From: JAZDMK01 sp043800975
GTDB lineage: Bacteria; Bacteroidota; Bacteroidia; Bacteroidales; JAHJDW01
Reading direction: 5' to 3'
Length of the DNA stretch: 25,330 nucleotides
Assembly (NCBI GenBank): GCA_043800975.1
Contig: JAZDMK010000067.1
Span: 1-25,330 of the forward strand
This document shows positions 13,091 through 22,138 of this stretch, in pieces; the first letter of the stretch is position 1; each line of letters begins with the position of its first letter. Both the position numbers and the translations under genes were made by a program. The notes beneath the pieces were generated by a model. The model did not search any database, was not told where the DNA came from, and saw only the letters and a list, made by a program, of their open reading frames with translations.

Positions 13091-15244
13091 TTACAATTTG
13101 GAGAAATATCTTATCTTATCCTTAAGGAGATTTTGTTTGCTTCGGGAAACCAAAAACATTTCATTCATGTCTTTCATCTTCAGTTGATACCCACGTGAAT
13201 TCCCAATTACTTTTGTAATAAAATCAATATTGACAATATACGAATTGTGACAACGAATAAATCTTTTCTGACCAGATAACAAAGAGGCTACTTGTTTGAT
13301 GGGAATCAGAATTAATTCATTTGCCTGCTTCCCGTTTTTCAAATAGTAAAACCGACAATAGTTTGCCTGCGCCTGAACACCAATTAGATCGGCAGGGATC
13401 AAAGAAAGAAAGTCGGAAGTACGGCTGGATTTAAAAAGAATCTCTTCCCCCACTCCTTCTACCGGTTTAACTTCCTTGAGGCTTTCAGACATTATAGCTG
13501 CATTTTCAATGATTTTTTTAAGCGTAAAGTTCTCAAGGATAATTACTGCTAAGCTAAAAGGAAGAATTAAAGATGCAAGAATCACCAGAGCCATCGAAAA
13601 CACAAAACCTGCCGGAAGCTGATTTGTAAAAAAGGCTTTGTAGAAATAAAAGTGTACGCAAAGGGTTGTTATTAAAGCTAATGCAATGCCTGCGTAATAG
13701 AAACTGATTCTATTCAGGTTGTTTGTTTTTTCATTTACTATCCTGGAGACAATAAAGAAGAAAACCAGAATGGACAGAAAAGCCATTATGCCCGGAAGGA
13801 CATCCAGCATAATAAGATACATGGCAAACTGGTGTTCAATTGGATACAAGGGTTTGAAAAAATAAAAGAAAAGAATATTGTATGCGCCGAATGCAAGTAT
13901 GAGCAGAAATCTTTTCGTGCTTGAGATCCCTTGCAAATACTCAAGTAGAATTAGGTTTCGGTAATTAATCCTTCTTCTGTTTCTTAAAAAAACAATCACC
14001 ATGATCGCCGCTGTAAATACAAAATACAATAACAAGTTTCTCACATAATTCTTGTTAATGAGTGCCCATTTTTCCTTTTCTTCCAGATGGCTGATCTGAT
14101 TAATAAGCGCTTCACTCCGAATTTTATATTCAATATTCTGTGTGGTATTACTGACTTTTTCCAACTGAATGCTATCCGATAATTCACTGAAAGCTTCATG
14201 AAAACGCAGTGCTTCGGAAATTAATCCTTTTTCTTTGTATGCTCTGAATGCAGTCAGGTAAATGCTGCAGCGGGTTTCGTTATCAAGAAACAAGGTGCGT
14301 GAATTCTGTTCAATAAACACACTATCCATATTCAGAATCAAAGCCGGAACATATACAACAAAAATATCAGGACCTGAAATAAGGTATTTTCTTATCGTAT
14401 CTATGGCCTGATCTGCTTTTCCCATACCTAGAAGTGTTTTTGCTTCGAGGTCGACGATCATTCCGAAAATAGGATTGTGTATCTTCCCACCAAAAAGCTT
14501 CTTATTTATCGCCATTAGAGCAAAAGCGGAATCCGGCATATTCATTTTACAATAAATGTTTGACGTTTTTAAAAGAACGCTTGACTGTTCTTCTTTATAA
14601 CCCCGGGATGAGTAAAAGCTCTCTGCATTTTGATAGCATTGTAGGGTACTGTTATATTGCTTCAGCATTTCATAAGCATCTCCCAGGTATACATTGCATA
14701 AAGCCACAATGTATAAGTTCCTTGTGTTTTCTCCAATTTTTTTTGCTGCTCTGAAATAGCTTATGCTTTTTAAAGGTTTTTCTTTATGAATTAGGCAGAG
14801 CCCTGTATTATTGAGGCTTGTGATTAATCCATCCGTATTCTTTTTCTTGTAAAAATGAGCCGTCGCCAATGTATACATCTCTATGGCCTTCTCAAAATAG
14901 TAAAGCCTGAAGAGAATGTTTCCAATATCCACTAATAACCAGGGGCGAGAAAAAGCAAAACCCTCCGTGTTTTTTCTATACTTGTCATAAGCAAGGGCCG
15001 ACTGATAAAAGCTGACAAGTGCATGATCAAATTCCCCTTTGAATTTGTATAGCTGCCCCAGATCTGCATATAAATTCGATATGCTTGCCAGATCCTGCTC
15101 CTTTATTGCATTTTCAAGCAACAGTTTCTTTTCTGTAATTAATTCATTTGTATTCCGAAGCCCTGTTTGCTTTTTACTCTGATTCTGAGCAAAAAGAAAC
15201 ATTGAGGAAAAAAGCAGTCCAAAAAGAAAGAATTTTTTTAACAT
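13091..15244 (-). CDS. TPR/transmembrane/LytTR regulator
   Basis: A 717-residue membrane-bound regulator. An N-terminal signal peptide (1-20) is followed by tetratricopeptide-like helices (about 50-245, for example YADLGQLYKFKGEFDHALVS and CNVYLGDAYEML), which would lie in the periplasm. A helical linker (340-400) leads to a first membrane helix (403-420) and a cluster of about four more (446-570). Residues 605-715 are a LytTR DNA-binding domain, with FIRCHNSYIVNIDFI (662-676) as its clearest motif. In this architecture a periplasmic signal is passed directly to DNA without a phosphotransfer receiver. The gene is followed on the same strand by the T9SS surface-protein gene after 152 bp, so that gene is an obvious candidate target. 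The exact number of membrane helices is uncertain. Confidence 0.9.
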   Translation of the reverse strand: MLKKFFLFGLLFSSMFLFAQNQSKKQTGLRNTNELITEKKLLLENAIKEQDLASISNLYADLGQLYKFKGEFDHALVSFYQSALAYDKYRKNTEGFAFSRPWLLVDIGNILFRLYYFEKAIEMYTLATAHFYKKKNTDGLITSLNNTGLCLIHKEKPLKSISYFRAAKKIGENTRNLYIVALCNVYLGDAYEMLKQYNSTLQCYQNAESFYSSRGYKEEQSSVLLKTSNIYCKMNMPDSAFALMAINKKLFGGKIHNPIFGMIVDLEAKTLLGMGKADQAIDTIRKYLISGPDIFVVYVPALILNMDSVFIEQNSRTLFLDNETRCSIYLTAFRAYKEKGLISEALRFHEAFSELSDSIQLEKVSNTTQNIEYKIRSEALINQISHLEEKEKWALINKNYVRNLLLYFVFTAAIMVIVFLRNRRRINYRNLILLEYLQGISSTKRFLLILAFGAYNILFFYFFKPLYPIEHQFAMYLIMLDVLPGIMAFLSILVFFFIVSRIVNEKTNNLNRISFYYAGIALALITTLCVHFYFYKAFFTNQLPAGFVFSMALVILASLILPFSLAVIILENFTLKKIIENAAIMSESLKEVKPVEGVGEEILFKSSRTSDFLSLIPADLIGVQAQANYCRFYYLKNGKQANELILIPIKQVASLLSGQKRFIRCHNSYIVNIDFITKVIGNSRGYQLKMKDMNEMFLVSRSKQNLLKDKIRYFSKL

Positions 15245-15545
15245 ACGACTGCTAAAATAACATTAAGCTTTGAGTCATTACTTCGTTTTTCTTTAGAAAC
15301 TTATTATTATTTTCCGCACAACCATACTTTGCTGATTTTCTTTATTCTATACTTATGGGGGAATTTTTTGTTAATAGTTTTCTATGGTTTGTACATTTTT
15401 TTTGACGAATGGGATCATTAAACAACCTCTTTTTGTAAATCTGCGATTTGATTAATCGAACAGTTTTCAAGATTATATTAATGCAGATGAAAAACCAGAA
15501 AGTTTTTACATATCACTTTTGGAGTAAAGACATCAGTTATAACGA
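15245..15545. other. AT-rich intergenic region between LytTR gene and QmoC-like fragment
   Basis: No gene, RNA or terminator was found. The region is AT-rich and must contain the minus-strand promoter of the LytTR regulator, but no full TAnnTTTG element was seen; the nearest is the 7-of-8 match at 15319-15326. A 29-codon frame from 15481 runs into the duplicated fragment out of frame and is not credible as a gene. Confidence 0.5.
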
Positions 15546-15788
15546 CATCCTTCCGACTGGTTCTTTGTGATCTGGTTATTGCTGATGGGCGTTTCAGCAT
15601 TCGTGGTGCGACTGCTGATCGATGTGAATGCATTGGAAAATGCGTTTGGTGTTTATCTGTTTCATTTGATTGTGCTGGTGCAATGGGCGCTGATCATCGT
15701 TCCCTTTGGCAAGTGGACACACTTTTTGTATCGTTCGTTTGCGATGTATTATGAAAAAATTAACGCATTGGGCAGTAAAGCAAAATAA
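15546..15788 (+). pseudogene. Truncated 3' duplicate of the QmoC-like gene
   Basis: These bases repeat the last 81 codons (counting the stop) of the QmoC-like gene, from His277 to the stop, in the same orientation; homology runs 2 bp further. There are 5 substitutions, two of them in one codon. They change the protein at only two positions (A296V and V311G). An in-frame TAA at 15540-15542, just upstream, and the missing ferredoxin domain and first four membrane helices rule out a functional subunit. Homology begins abruptly at 15546 and ends at 15790. With the intact copy it flanks a 6.2-kb block, as expected from single-crossover integration or a segmental duplication. Confidence 0.92.
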
Positions 15789-15891
15789 TTAGGGCAGGAA
15801 GAATTAAATAAGCAAGCGATATACGGGCAAAGGAATGCCAGCAAATACGCATTAGCTGCGGACAATAAAGAAATCGTTTGTGACGGGAGAG

Positions 15892-16333
15892 CATGGCGCC
15901 TGAACCGGAAAACATATCACCTGAACCGTCAAGCATAAGACCTGAACAGCCAAGCATAATGCCTGAACAGTCAAACATAAGGACTGAACAATCAAGCATA
16001 AGGTCCGAACATCCAAGCATAACACCCGAACATTCAAGCATAAAGTACGAACCATTAAAATAGCGCCTGAACAGTCAAGCATAACGTCTGAACAGCCAAG
16101 CATAAGGCCCGGACAGTCAAACATAAAGGCTGAACAGCCAAACATAAAGCCCGGACAGTCGAACATAACGCCCGAACAATCGATGCAAGGCGAAAGAAAA
16201 GCAAAACATAAGACCTGAACAGTCAAACATAAGGCCTGAACAGTTAAGCATAAGACCTGAACAGTCGAGCATAAGACACGAACAATGGATGCAGGGCCAG
16301 CGGACAGTCAAGCATAAGGGTTGAACAGTGAAA
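15892..16333. repeat. 21-bp degenerate tandem array (21 units)
   Basis: Units start CATAAG or a variant and contain TGAACAGTCAAG or close variants. I count 21 units: 18 of 21 bp, one of 20 bp (unit 9) and two of 22 bp (units 15 and 20), which sum exactly to 442 bp. The two aberrant pairs (units 14-15 and 19-20, each with GAACAAT.GATGCA) lie five units apart, showing a higher-order duplication. On the minus strand each unit reads as a heptapeptide like MLDCSGL, but the 20-bp and 22-bp units break the frame. There are no unique spacers, so it is not a CRISPR array. Confidence 0.9.
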
Positions 16334-16405
16334 CATTGATGATGGGGTGATGTGATGTTGGATGCCGGATCACCAAGCGGTAGCTGTTACTTTGTGTTAG
16401 GGCAC

Positions 16406-16430
16406 GAAGTCAGAAGCCGGAAGTCAGAAG
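16406..16430. repeat. Dispersed purine-rich repeat
   Basis: GAAGTCAGAAG occurs twice here, separated by CCGG. The same words occur at 16572-16595, 6091-6110 and, in variant form, 22148-22230. No coding frame accompanies it. Confidence 0.5.
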
Positions 16431-16480
16431 AGATGGCTGTGAAGTCAATGATGTCGACATTGGGGGGAGTGATATTCCAT

Positions 16481-16595
16481 CGAAGTACGAATTGAGTAAA
16501 AGTTGCAGTGGCAGTCACTCATCGAAGTACGAATTTGTACGAACATACGAAGTACGAATTAGTCCGATGTCGGAAGTCAGAAGCCAGAAATGGAA
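16481..16595. repeat. CGAAGTACGAATT triplet and adjacent purine-rich repeat
   Basis: The 13-mer CGAAGTACGAATT occurs exactly three times, at 16481-16493, 16523-16535 and 16548-16560. A partial GTACGAACATACGA lies between the last two. A GGAAGTCAGAAGCCAG block (16572-16587) follows. It looks like non-coding repeat accumulation. Confidence 0.6.
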
Positions 16596-16631
16596 TCCTT
16601 GCGTACGGGCGGCGCTTTTTGGTTTTGGGGA

Positions 16632-16705
16632 AATAGTAACGGGTGACAGGTTACGAGTGACTTTTCAGCTAAGTGCGAAAAATAGTTACGGGTTACAAGT
16701 TGACC
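16632..16705. repeat. Imperfect repeat pair of the ACGGGT(G/T)AC type
   Basis: Bases 16632-16650 and 16681-16699 share 16 of 19 positions, beginning AATAGT(A/T)ACGGGT. Short GTTAC/GTGAC words fill the segment. No gene is supported here. Confidence 0.4.
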
Positions 16706-16725
16706 TTGTAATATCGGTTGATGTC

Positions 16726-16756
16726 AAAAAAAAGGCCGCAATTGCTTGCGACCTTT
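16726..16756 (-). terminator. Rho-independent terminator of the 1716-residue protein gene
   Basis: Read on the minus strand, AAGGTCGCAA (16755-16746), loop GCAA, TTGCGGCCTT (16741-16732) form a 10-bp stem with one G-T pair. A run of T ends at 16726. It starts about 20 bp after the stop codon of the large secreted-protein gene and is a textbook intrinsic terminator. Confidence 0.85.
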
Positions 16757-16774
16757 GGGTGGAATTTAGAATAA

Positions 16775-19700
16775 TTAACGTAATACCGAAACTTTGCCTG
16801 AAGCAATCATTTCACCGCCGGAGGAAAGTAAACGATAGAAATAAAGTCCGCCGGGATAATCACCGATATTGATATCGACAATTTTTTCACCGGCTTTGAG
16901 CATGTTGTTTACAATTACTTTTCCTGAATAATCGCACAACTGGAAGTTCAGGGTTCCCTCTTCTCTCACATTATACTGTAGTTTGAAAGAGCCGGAATTG
17001 GGATTGGGATATACTTTTACAGTATTTTCAAAACCCATATCAGAATCATCAGTTAAGGATTTTTCTTCCCATGAATTATCTTCCGTATTTTCACTTACAA
17101 CGGCAGGCTGTGCCAGCATACTGGGCAGCGTTCCGTATGCGTTGCAGTTGCAGACTATGCAACTAAACACCGTGCAATTGGGTGCTGTTATCGGGACTAT
17201 ACCGCAGGTTACAGGATCAGTACAAATGTTGTATCCGGTTGTGCCAGGTGCAATGTAAACATACAACGGATCAGGATGCTGAATGAGGTTGCTCACCGGG
17301 GCTCCGATTTTAACATACATTTTTGATAAACTGTTCAGGTTATTTCCACTGTTGCAGTATATCATCCTGCTTGTAAGATAAGTGGGAGCCAGACCAAACT
17401 TGTTTCCAGTCGTTACCGAGCTGCTTCCCTGCTGCCCGATGATGGCTCCTGTATACATATACAAGCCAATTTTTGCCTGAGTCATAGTATTAAGGGTAAA
17501 TACTGTACTTCTAATTGCTGATTCTCCGCAATTTCCCTGAAATACAATGCAAGTTCCCACATATGTAACGACATTGTTTGTTAGAAGCAATCCCGTAGTA
17601 TTCAAAGCATATATTCCTGTAAGGACCTCCGTAGATCTGTTTGTGTTTCCGTTGGATGTGGTAATCACCGGATTGTTCATGATTGTAGCATCCGAACAGT
17701 TAGCAAGGCGAATCACATCTACTGTTTTTACGATATCACTAATAAGGTTTAAGCTGCTGAAATACAAAACAGAAAGATGAGTGTTCATGAATATGTACAA
17801 GCCTTTTTTAATGTTTGATGCACTAATTGCATTGGTTTTAGCATTGCTGATATTATTGTATCTGATCTTGTAATTCTCAATATTGATAGAGGGTGTATTG
17901 GTCGTCGGATCCACCAGATATATCCCCCGATTCATATATTGATTTAAAAGATTTCCAGAACTCATCGTATTGCAATCGATCGTAATCAGGCTGGCGCGTG
18001 TAAAGGCAGAAGTGCGCTTGATGTAGATCCCCGTTGCGCAGTTATAAACATTGTTATGATCAAACCGCAGGGTTGTCTCTGTCAGACTGGATACTGGTTG
18101 CAAAAAAGCAGCATATTCCCCCTGCAAATACGCTCCCGGAGTATTGAAAACACTACTTGTAAACGAATTGGTAAATACATTATTGAAAGAATATACCAAG
18201 CTTGACGACCATATACTGATCCCGCGCAGGCAATTTCTGAACTTGTTCCATTCGTTTGTATTTGAATTCAGATTGCTGACAGCATTACCGACAGTAACTG
18301 TTTTTTTCTCCATACCTGAATAGAATACTCCCACTCCGGTCGGATTGGAACTGTTAGATGAATTCCCAAGCAAGTTTTGGAAAAGCGAATTTCGTACATT
18401 AATGTTTGTGCTGACTGAAATTACTCCATATGCCAGGTTATCGAATATGTTTAAATTCTGAGACCAGCTTCCTGCATCCGGTAGCCCGATAGAGTAGGTG
18501 TTATTATTTAAACTGTTTAACTCTACGCGAATACCGCAGTGCGTTGGACTTGCTATTACAGGCCAATTGGTGTAACTCTCATTGATCAGATCATTTGATA
18601 ACTGGGTGTATAAATCCAATCCGGGAGTAATGCACGGGAAGGTTCTGTTTGTAAAAATACAGTTGCGAATGATCTGGTTGCTGGCAGGTTGCATGTTGGA
18701 CATTGCCGGATTAATCTGAACACCGGTAGAACAGCGGTTAAAAATCGTTAACATCAATTGAAGATCCGCATATTCTGAAGGATTCGCAGGTGTTTCAGCT
18801 GTTACTCCTGTGACAGCATTTTCAATTACCGTTCCTTTTCCGGTTCTGATTTTTCCGTTTCCTTTAACACTGATACCTGTCCAGGTACCTGAACAGGTAT
18901 ATAGGTAGCATCCTTGTATATCCAGCGTGTATCCCGGATGAACGACAATGGAAGAACCGGGGTTCATTCTAAACAACACATCATTGTAATAAGCATTTGC
19001 TCCGTTAATATTAAATACACCCTGAATATTTACGAGTGTGCCAGGCAAAATATCTGTGTATGCCGTTGAATTGGCACCATTCGGAATTGTAATGGAAGGA
19101 ACAGCCGTTGTGCAATAATCAGAATATACTGTATGTGCACAGGATGGTGCAGTGGGACATGCGGCATTTCCCGCAACAAGTTCACTACAGATAGTGCCAC
19201 TACCAGCATTTACAGTAACAGGAAGAATTAAAGTAGTACAGGCTGGGTTTGTAATTGTACCTCCCGACAGATTAATGGGATCCCAGTTTACAAATGGAGG
19301 AGCAATTGTGTATCCGCTTCCTGCAATGGCTGTAAAGCCGGTCGGGATCGTTGTTTGAAGCTGTATTCCGTTAATTGCAGTAGCCATTGGATTACACATC
19401 TCTACTTCGTAATTAATGATTGAACCTGGGCATGCTACTTCCTGACTTACTGTAGAGAAAAGCGATACATGCTGGTTATTGACTGCTAATGTAGAGGACG
19501 TGCTACTACCAGCAGCATTACAGGCTCCGCCGATTACCTGAACCTGATTAGTTAATGTTCCATAAGTTGTATTAACAATAGCATTGAGAGTAAAATCCTC
19601 ACAATCGCCGTTAGCCAGAAATGGAATCAAGGTTTGTGGATAAGTGAAAGTACCGCCGGCAGCCAAAGTCATTCCTGTGGGAAGTATATCCTCAACCAAA

Positions 19701-21925
19701 ATATTGTTGATCGCCGCACCTGAATTGTTACAAATACTGATTGTATACTGTACTTCTTCACCAATGCACGCTGTTGCAGGCCCTGTCACAGTCACTGTAA
19801 CAGGCGATTCATTCTTGATGCATGAAACATCATCCAGATAAATATAGGACATTGCCGCATCAAAGTTTTGGAAAGGGAATGAATTAATATATATAAAATT
19901 CATGGCAACGGCAGTGGTATTTGTATAGTTAAAAGTTAACGGTTGCCAGTCTGTGTTATGAGCCAGTTGAAGAGGAGCAAGTGTTATGTCGTGAGTCAAG
20001 TCCGGACAGCTACCTAGCCAAGTGTTATTCAAACATGGATGAATGTCTGTAAAACTGACCTGAAAACCCCCATCACAATCTGCCTGAGATAATTTTCCCC
20101 ATAATGTCACAGTAGCCGATTCTCCGGGCATGATAGGAGCATTCAAGGGAAAGCAAGGTCCTTCAGGAGAATTAATCCCCCCTCCATATGTTCTAAGTAC
20201 CATTCCAATATAGCTTATTCCTGAGTGACCTGTCGCCTGAACAGAAGCACTACAGTTTCCCCAGAAATTAATAGAGGGAAAATTTCGAAAATCTGGACTA
20301 TTATCTATTCCTCCATTTTCAAATACAAAAGCGTTAATATTACTTGCTGAATAACTGCCATGAGTATAATAATCATACTGAAGCTGCCAGTTGACGGGAT
20401 CTGTAACGAATGCTTCAAAATCCCCATAACAAACCAGTTCACAGGGCGGAACATTACACGCAGCCATTGCAGGGGGTTCTACAGCAATAAATATATATGT
20501 ATAATTGCCTCTTTGACCAGTTTGAGAAGCACGAGGCACATATCTTAAAATTGCAGTTCCCTGAAAAGTGGGGAAAGGATCAAAAACAATTGTATTAGTA
20601 TTATCTCCGGATGTTGCACCGGAAACAATGGTGCCAGCACCATTAATCACTTCCAGATCGTCATACCATGTTGTTCCATGGTCATTTCCAAGAAAGCCGG
20701 CTGAGGCAAAAGAGAAGTTTACATCGTAGGGAGTCGTATAAAGTAGTGTATTGGGTAAAGTACCGTCATAGACACAATAATCGTTTACACCAGCTACCTT
20801 AGTACCACAGGCTCCTGAAGGATATGTGAAGCCAGCATAAGAACCCGTTGTTTGATAGCCTAAATCGCAGAGAGTGGTCATTTCAGAAACATCCGGTCTG
20901 CGAAATGCTTCACCCATGTTCAGGCCGGGTCTCATCAGGTATGTCCCTGCATTTCCACAGTCTGTAGCCGGATAATGACTTAAACTGGACGCGCTGTTAA
21001 AAGCAGCAGGGCTGGTAACAAATGTATTATTAATACCATCAAACTGAACATGACAGGCAGAAGTTAGATCAGTTTGGTAAGCACTGTTAAAAGATGCGTT
21101 ATAACTACTGTTCCAGTTTACCAGATGATTTCCGCTTGCTTGATCTACAAGGTATGTATCATAATAACTATAAATTCCAGGGTTTGTTCCTGTGATATAA
21201 CTATTGCCAATTCCATTGATCAGTGTGCCAAAACCCAACTGATGCATGGCCTCATGAAGAATGACTGTATATAAATCATATTGATTGCTGGGAATCAATG
21301 CAGGGTCAGCACCCAGATAAAATGGTTTTCCAATATTAACTTCAAGAAACCCATGATAAAAGTTGAAATTCCCAAAGTTGGTTGCATTAATTCCAGTCCA
21401 GAAATCTATACCTGAATTAATTGTTTGCCAAGCAGTACCATGTACAATACCTGGTGTCCATTCCGGAAAATACTGTCCGGCTTGTCCCAGCAAAGGATCC
21501 AATGAATTGTCTAAAGCTGGTCGCACTTCAATTTCTACCCATCGGTTGACACCTAGGTTGTCTATATTCGTATATGGGCTTGCTGTTTCAACAATCATTG
21601 CACTTAGGTCACTATAAACTTGCTTAACAACAGTCCTAAGGTCATTTCCATTGGTTGAGTTGTAGAAACCCTCCCCAGGGTCATCCAGAAAATCAAGCTT
21701 GAAAATACCGGCTGTTTCCTGTACTTTTGGCGCACCGGGTCCCTTCTTCTTAATAATTAAATCTTCCATTGTATATTTCCTCCCGTAAGAGTCATATACA
21801 TTTTTGCTTAAACCGATCGGTTTCACTTTCCCGGGATCGGTTCCTGTCAGACTTGTCTGTGCATTCAGTACACTGAAACTGAACACAAGCAAAACTGTGC
21901 TAATTAGTACTGATAGTTTTTTCAT
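16775..21925 (-). CDS. Giant T9SS-secreted zincin-like metalloprotease with DUF11 and beta-helix regions
   Basis: A 1716-residue secreted protein. Residues 1-22 are a signal peptide. Residues about 75-360 are a zincin-like domain: HEAMHQLGF (224-232) supplies two zinc histidines and the catalytic Glu. A downstream SHY (H317) is a candidate third ligand, and LMRPGLN (M331) a candidate Met-turn, an order reminiscent of metzincins. Residues about 497-702 form a carbohydrate-binding-like jellyroll ending YIYLDDVSC. Residues 705-930 hold two DUF11-like domains, and about 950-1560 is Asn-rich sequence typical of a right-handed beta-helix. The tail, from VKVYPNPNSGSFKLQY to GKVSVLR, is a T9SS type A sorting domain. 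The likely role is extracellular protein degradation or adhesion; the substrate is unknown. A -7 box and a pair of LytTR-like repeats lie upstream, and a strong terminator follows. Confidence 0.88.
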   Translation of the reverse strand: MKKLSVLISTVLLVFSFSVLNAQTSLTGTDPGKVKPIGLSKNVYDSYGRKYTMEDLIIKKKGPGAPKVQETAGIFKLDFLDDPGEGFYNSTNGNDLRTVVKQVYSDLSAMIVETASPYTNIDNLGVNRWVEIEVRPALDNSLDPLLGQAGQYFPEWTPGIVHGTAWQTINSGIDFWTGINATNFGNFNFYHGFLEVNIGKPFYLGADPALIPSNQYDLYTVILHEAMHQLGFGTLINGIGNSYITGTNPGIYSYYDTYLVDQASGNHLVNWNSSYNASFNSAYQTDLTSACHVQFDGINNTFVTSPAAFNSASSLSHYPATDCGNAGTYLMRPGLNMGEAFRRPDVSEMTTLCDLGYQTTGSYAGFTYPSGACGTKVAGVNDYCVYDGTLPNTLLYTTPYDVNFSFASAGFLGNDHGTTWYDDLEVINGAGTIVSGATSGDNTNTIVFDPFPTFQGTAILRYVPRASQTGQRGNYTYIFIAVEPPAMAACNVPPCELVCYGDFEAFVTDPVNWQLQYDYYTHGSYSASNINAFVFENGGIDNSPDFRNFPSINFWGNCSASVQATGHSGISYIGMVLRTYGGGINSPEGPCFPLNAPIMPGESATVTLWGKLSQADCDGGFQVSFTDIHPCLNNTWLGSCPDLTHDITLAPLQLAHNTDWQPLTFNYTNTTAVAMNFIYINSFPFQNFDAAMSYIYLDDVSCIKNESPVTVTVTGPATACIGEEVQYTISICNNSGAAINNILVEDILPTGMTLAAGGTFTYPQTLIPFLANGDCEDFTLNAIVNTTYGTLTNQVQVIGGACNAAGSSTSSTLAVNNQHVSLFSTVSQEVACPGSIINYEVEMCNPMATAINGIQLQTTIPTGFTAIAGSGYTIAPPFVNWDPINLSGGTITNPACTTLILPVTVNAGSGTICSELVAGNAACPTAPSCAHTVYSDYCTTAVPSITIPNGANSTAYTDILPGTLVNIQGVFNINGANAYYNDVLFRMNPGSSIVVHPGYTLDIQGCYLYTCSGTWTGISVKGNGKIRTGKGTVIENAVTGVTAETPANPSEYADLQLMLTIFNRCSTGVQINPAMSNMQPASNQIIRNCIFTNRTFPCITPGLDLYTQLSNDLINESYTNWPVIASPTHCGIRVELNSLNNNTYSIGLPDAGSWSQNLNIFDNLAYGVISVSTNINVRNSLFQNLLGNSSNSSNPTGVGVFYSGMEKKTVTVGNAVSNLNSNTNEWNKFRNCLRGISIWSSSLVYSFNNVFTNSFTSSVFNTPGAYLQGEYAAFLQPVSSLTETTLRFDHNNVYNCATGIYIKRTSAFTRASLITIDCNTMSSGNLLNQYMNRGIYLVDPTTNTPSINIENYKIRYNNISNAKTNAISASNIKKGLYIFMNTHLSVLYFSSLNLISDIVKTVDVIRLANCSDATIMNNPVITTSNGNTNRSTEVLTGIYALNTTGLLLTNNVVTYVGTCIVFQGNCGESAIRSTVFTLNTMTQAKIGLYMYTGAIIGQQGSSSVTTGNKFGLAPTYLTSRMIYCNSGNNLNSLSKMYVKIGAPVSNLIQHPDPLYVYIAPGTTGYNICTDPVTCGIVPITAPNCTVFSCIVCNCNAYGTLPSMLAQPAVVSENTEDNSWEEKSLTDDSDMGFENTVKVYPNPNSGSFKLQYNVREEGTLNFQLCDYSGKVIVNNMLKAGEKIVDINIGDYPGGLYFYRLLSSGGEMIASGKVSVLR

Positions 21926-21944
21926 GTTAGTATTTGTTTTTTTA

Positions 21945-21952
21945 CAAAATTA
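21945..21952 (-). promoter_or_regulatory. Bacteroidota -7 promoter element (TAATTTTG)
   Basis: On the minus strand TAATTTTG matches TAnnTTTG exactly. It lies 19 bp before the start codon of the 1716-residue protein. No good -33 TTTG is visible, but a direct-repeat pair lies 50-84 bp further upstream, where an activator could bind. Confidence 0.4.
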
Positions 21953-22002
21953 TTACCATCATTTTAATATATAATATGCTTTTTAATGACTGACAACTTT
22001 GG

Positions 22003-22036
22003 GTTTACGAGCGGTCGGGTTGAGTTTATAAGCGGT
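22003..22036 (-). promoter_or_regulatory. LytTR-like direct repeat pair (ACCGCTnnTAAAC)
   Basis: On the minus strand ACCGCTTATAAAC (22036-22024) and ACCGCTCGTAAAC (22015-22003) are identical at 11 of 13 positions and start exactly 21 bp apart. LytTR-family regulators are known to bind paired roughly 9-bp direct repeats with 12-13-bp spacers, i.e. 21-22 bp start to start. The pair sits 78-111 bp upstream of the giant protease gene. That a LytTR protein binds it is inference. Confidence 0.5.
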
Positions 22037-22138
22037 AAAAAATTAATTTGTGGTTTTAATCTTTAACGATTAAACAGAAATTAATCTCACAATTTTTTAA
22101 TCCGGTGAGCGGGGAAAAATGTTAGGTTTTTGGTGAAG

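Noticed and set aside
15481..15570. Short frame ATG 15481 running into the QmoC-like fragment
   Set aside because: It is out of frame with the fragment, only 29 codons long, and has no ribosome site or features.
15760..16311. Open minus-strand frames with M-x-x-C-S-x-L heptads through the 21-bp array
   Set aside because: They result from the repeat period being a multiple of three. Off-length units shift the frame, and there is no ribosome site or neighbouring domain, so the segment is treated as a non-coding repeat.
15892..16333. Possible CRISPR array
   Set aside because: Units are 21 bp head to tail without unique spacers and are degenerate throughout. No cas genes are present.
16492..16872. 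Plus-strand 126-codon frame downstream of the array
   Set aside because: It runs through repeat words and a terminator and overlaps the 3' end of the giant protease gene on the other strand. The product has no recognisable features.
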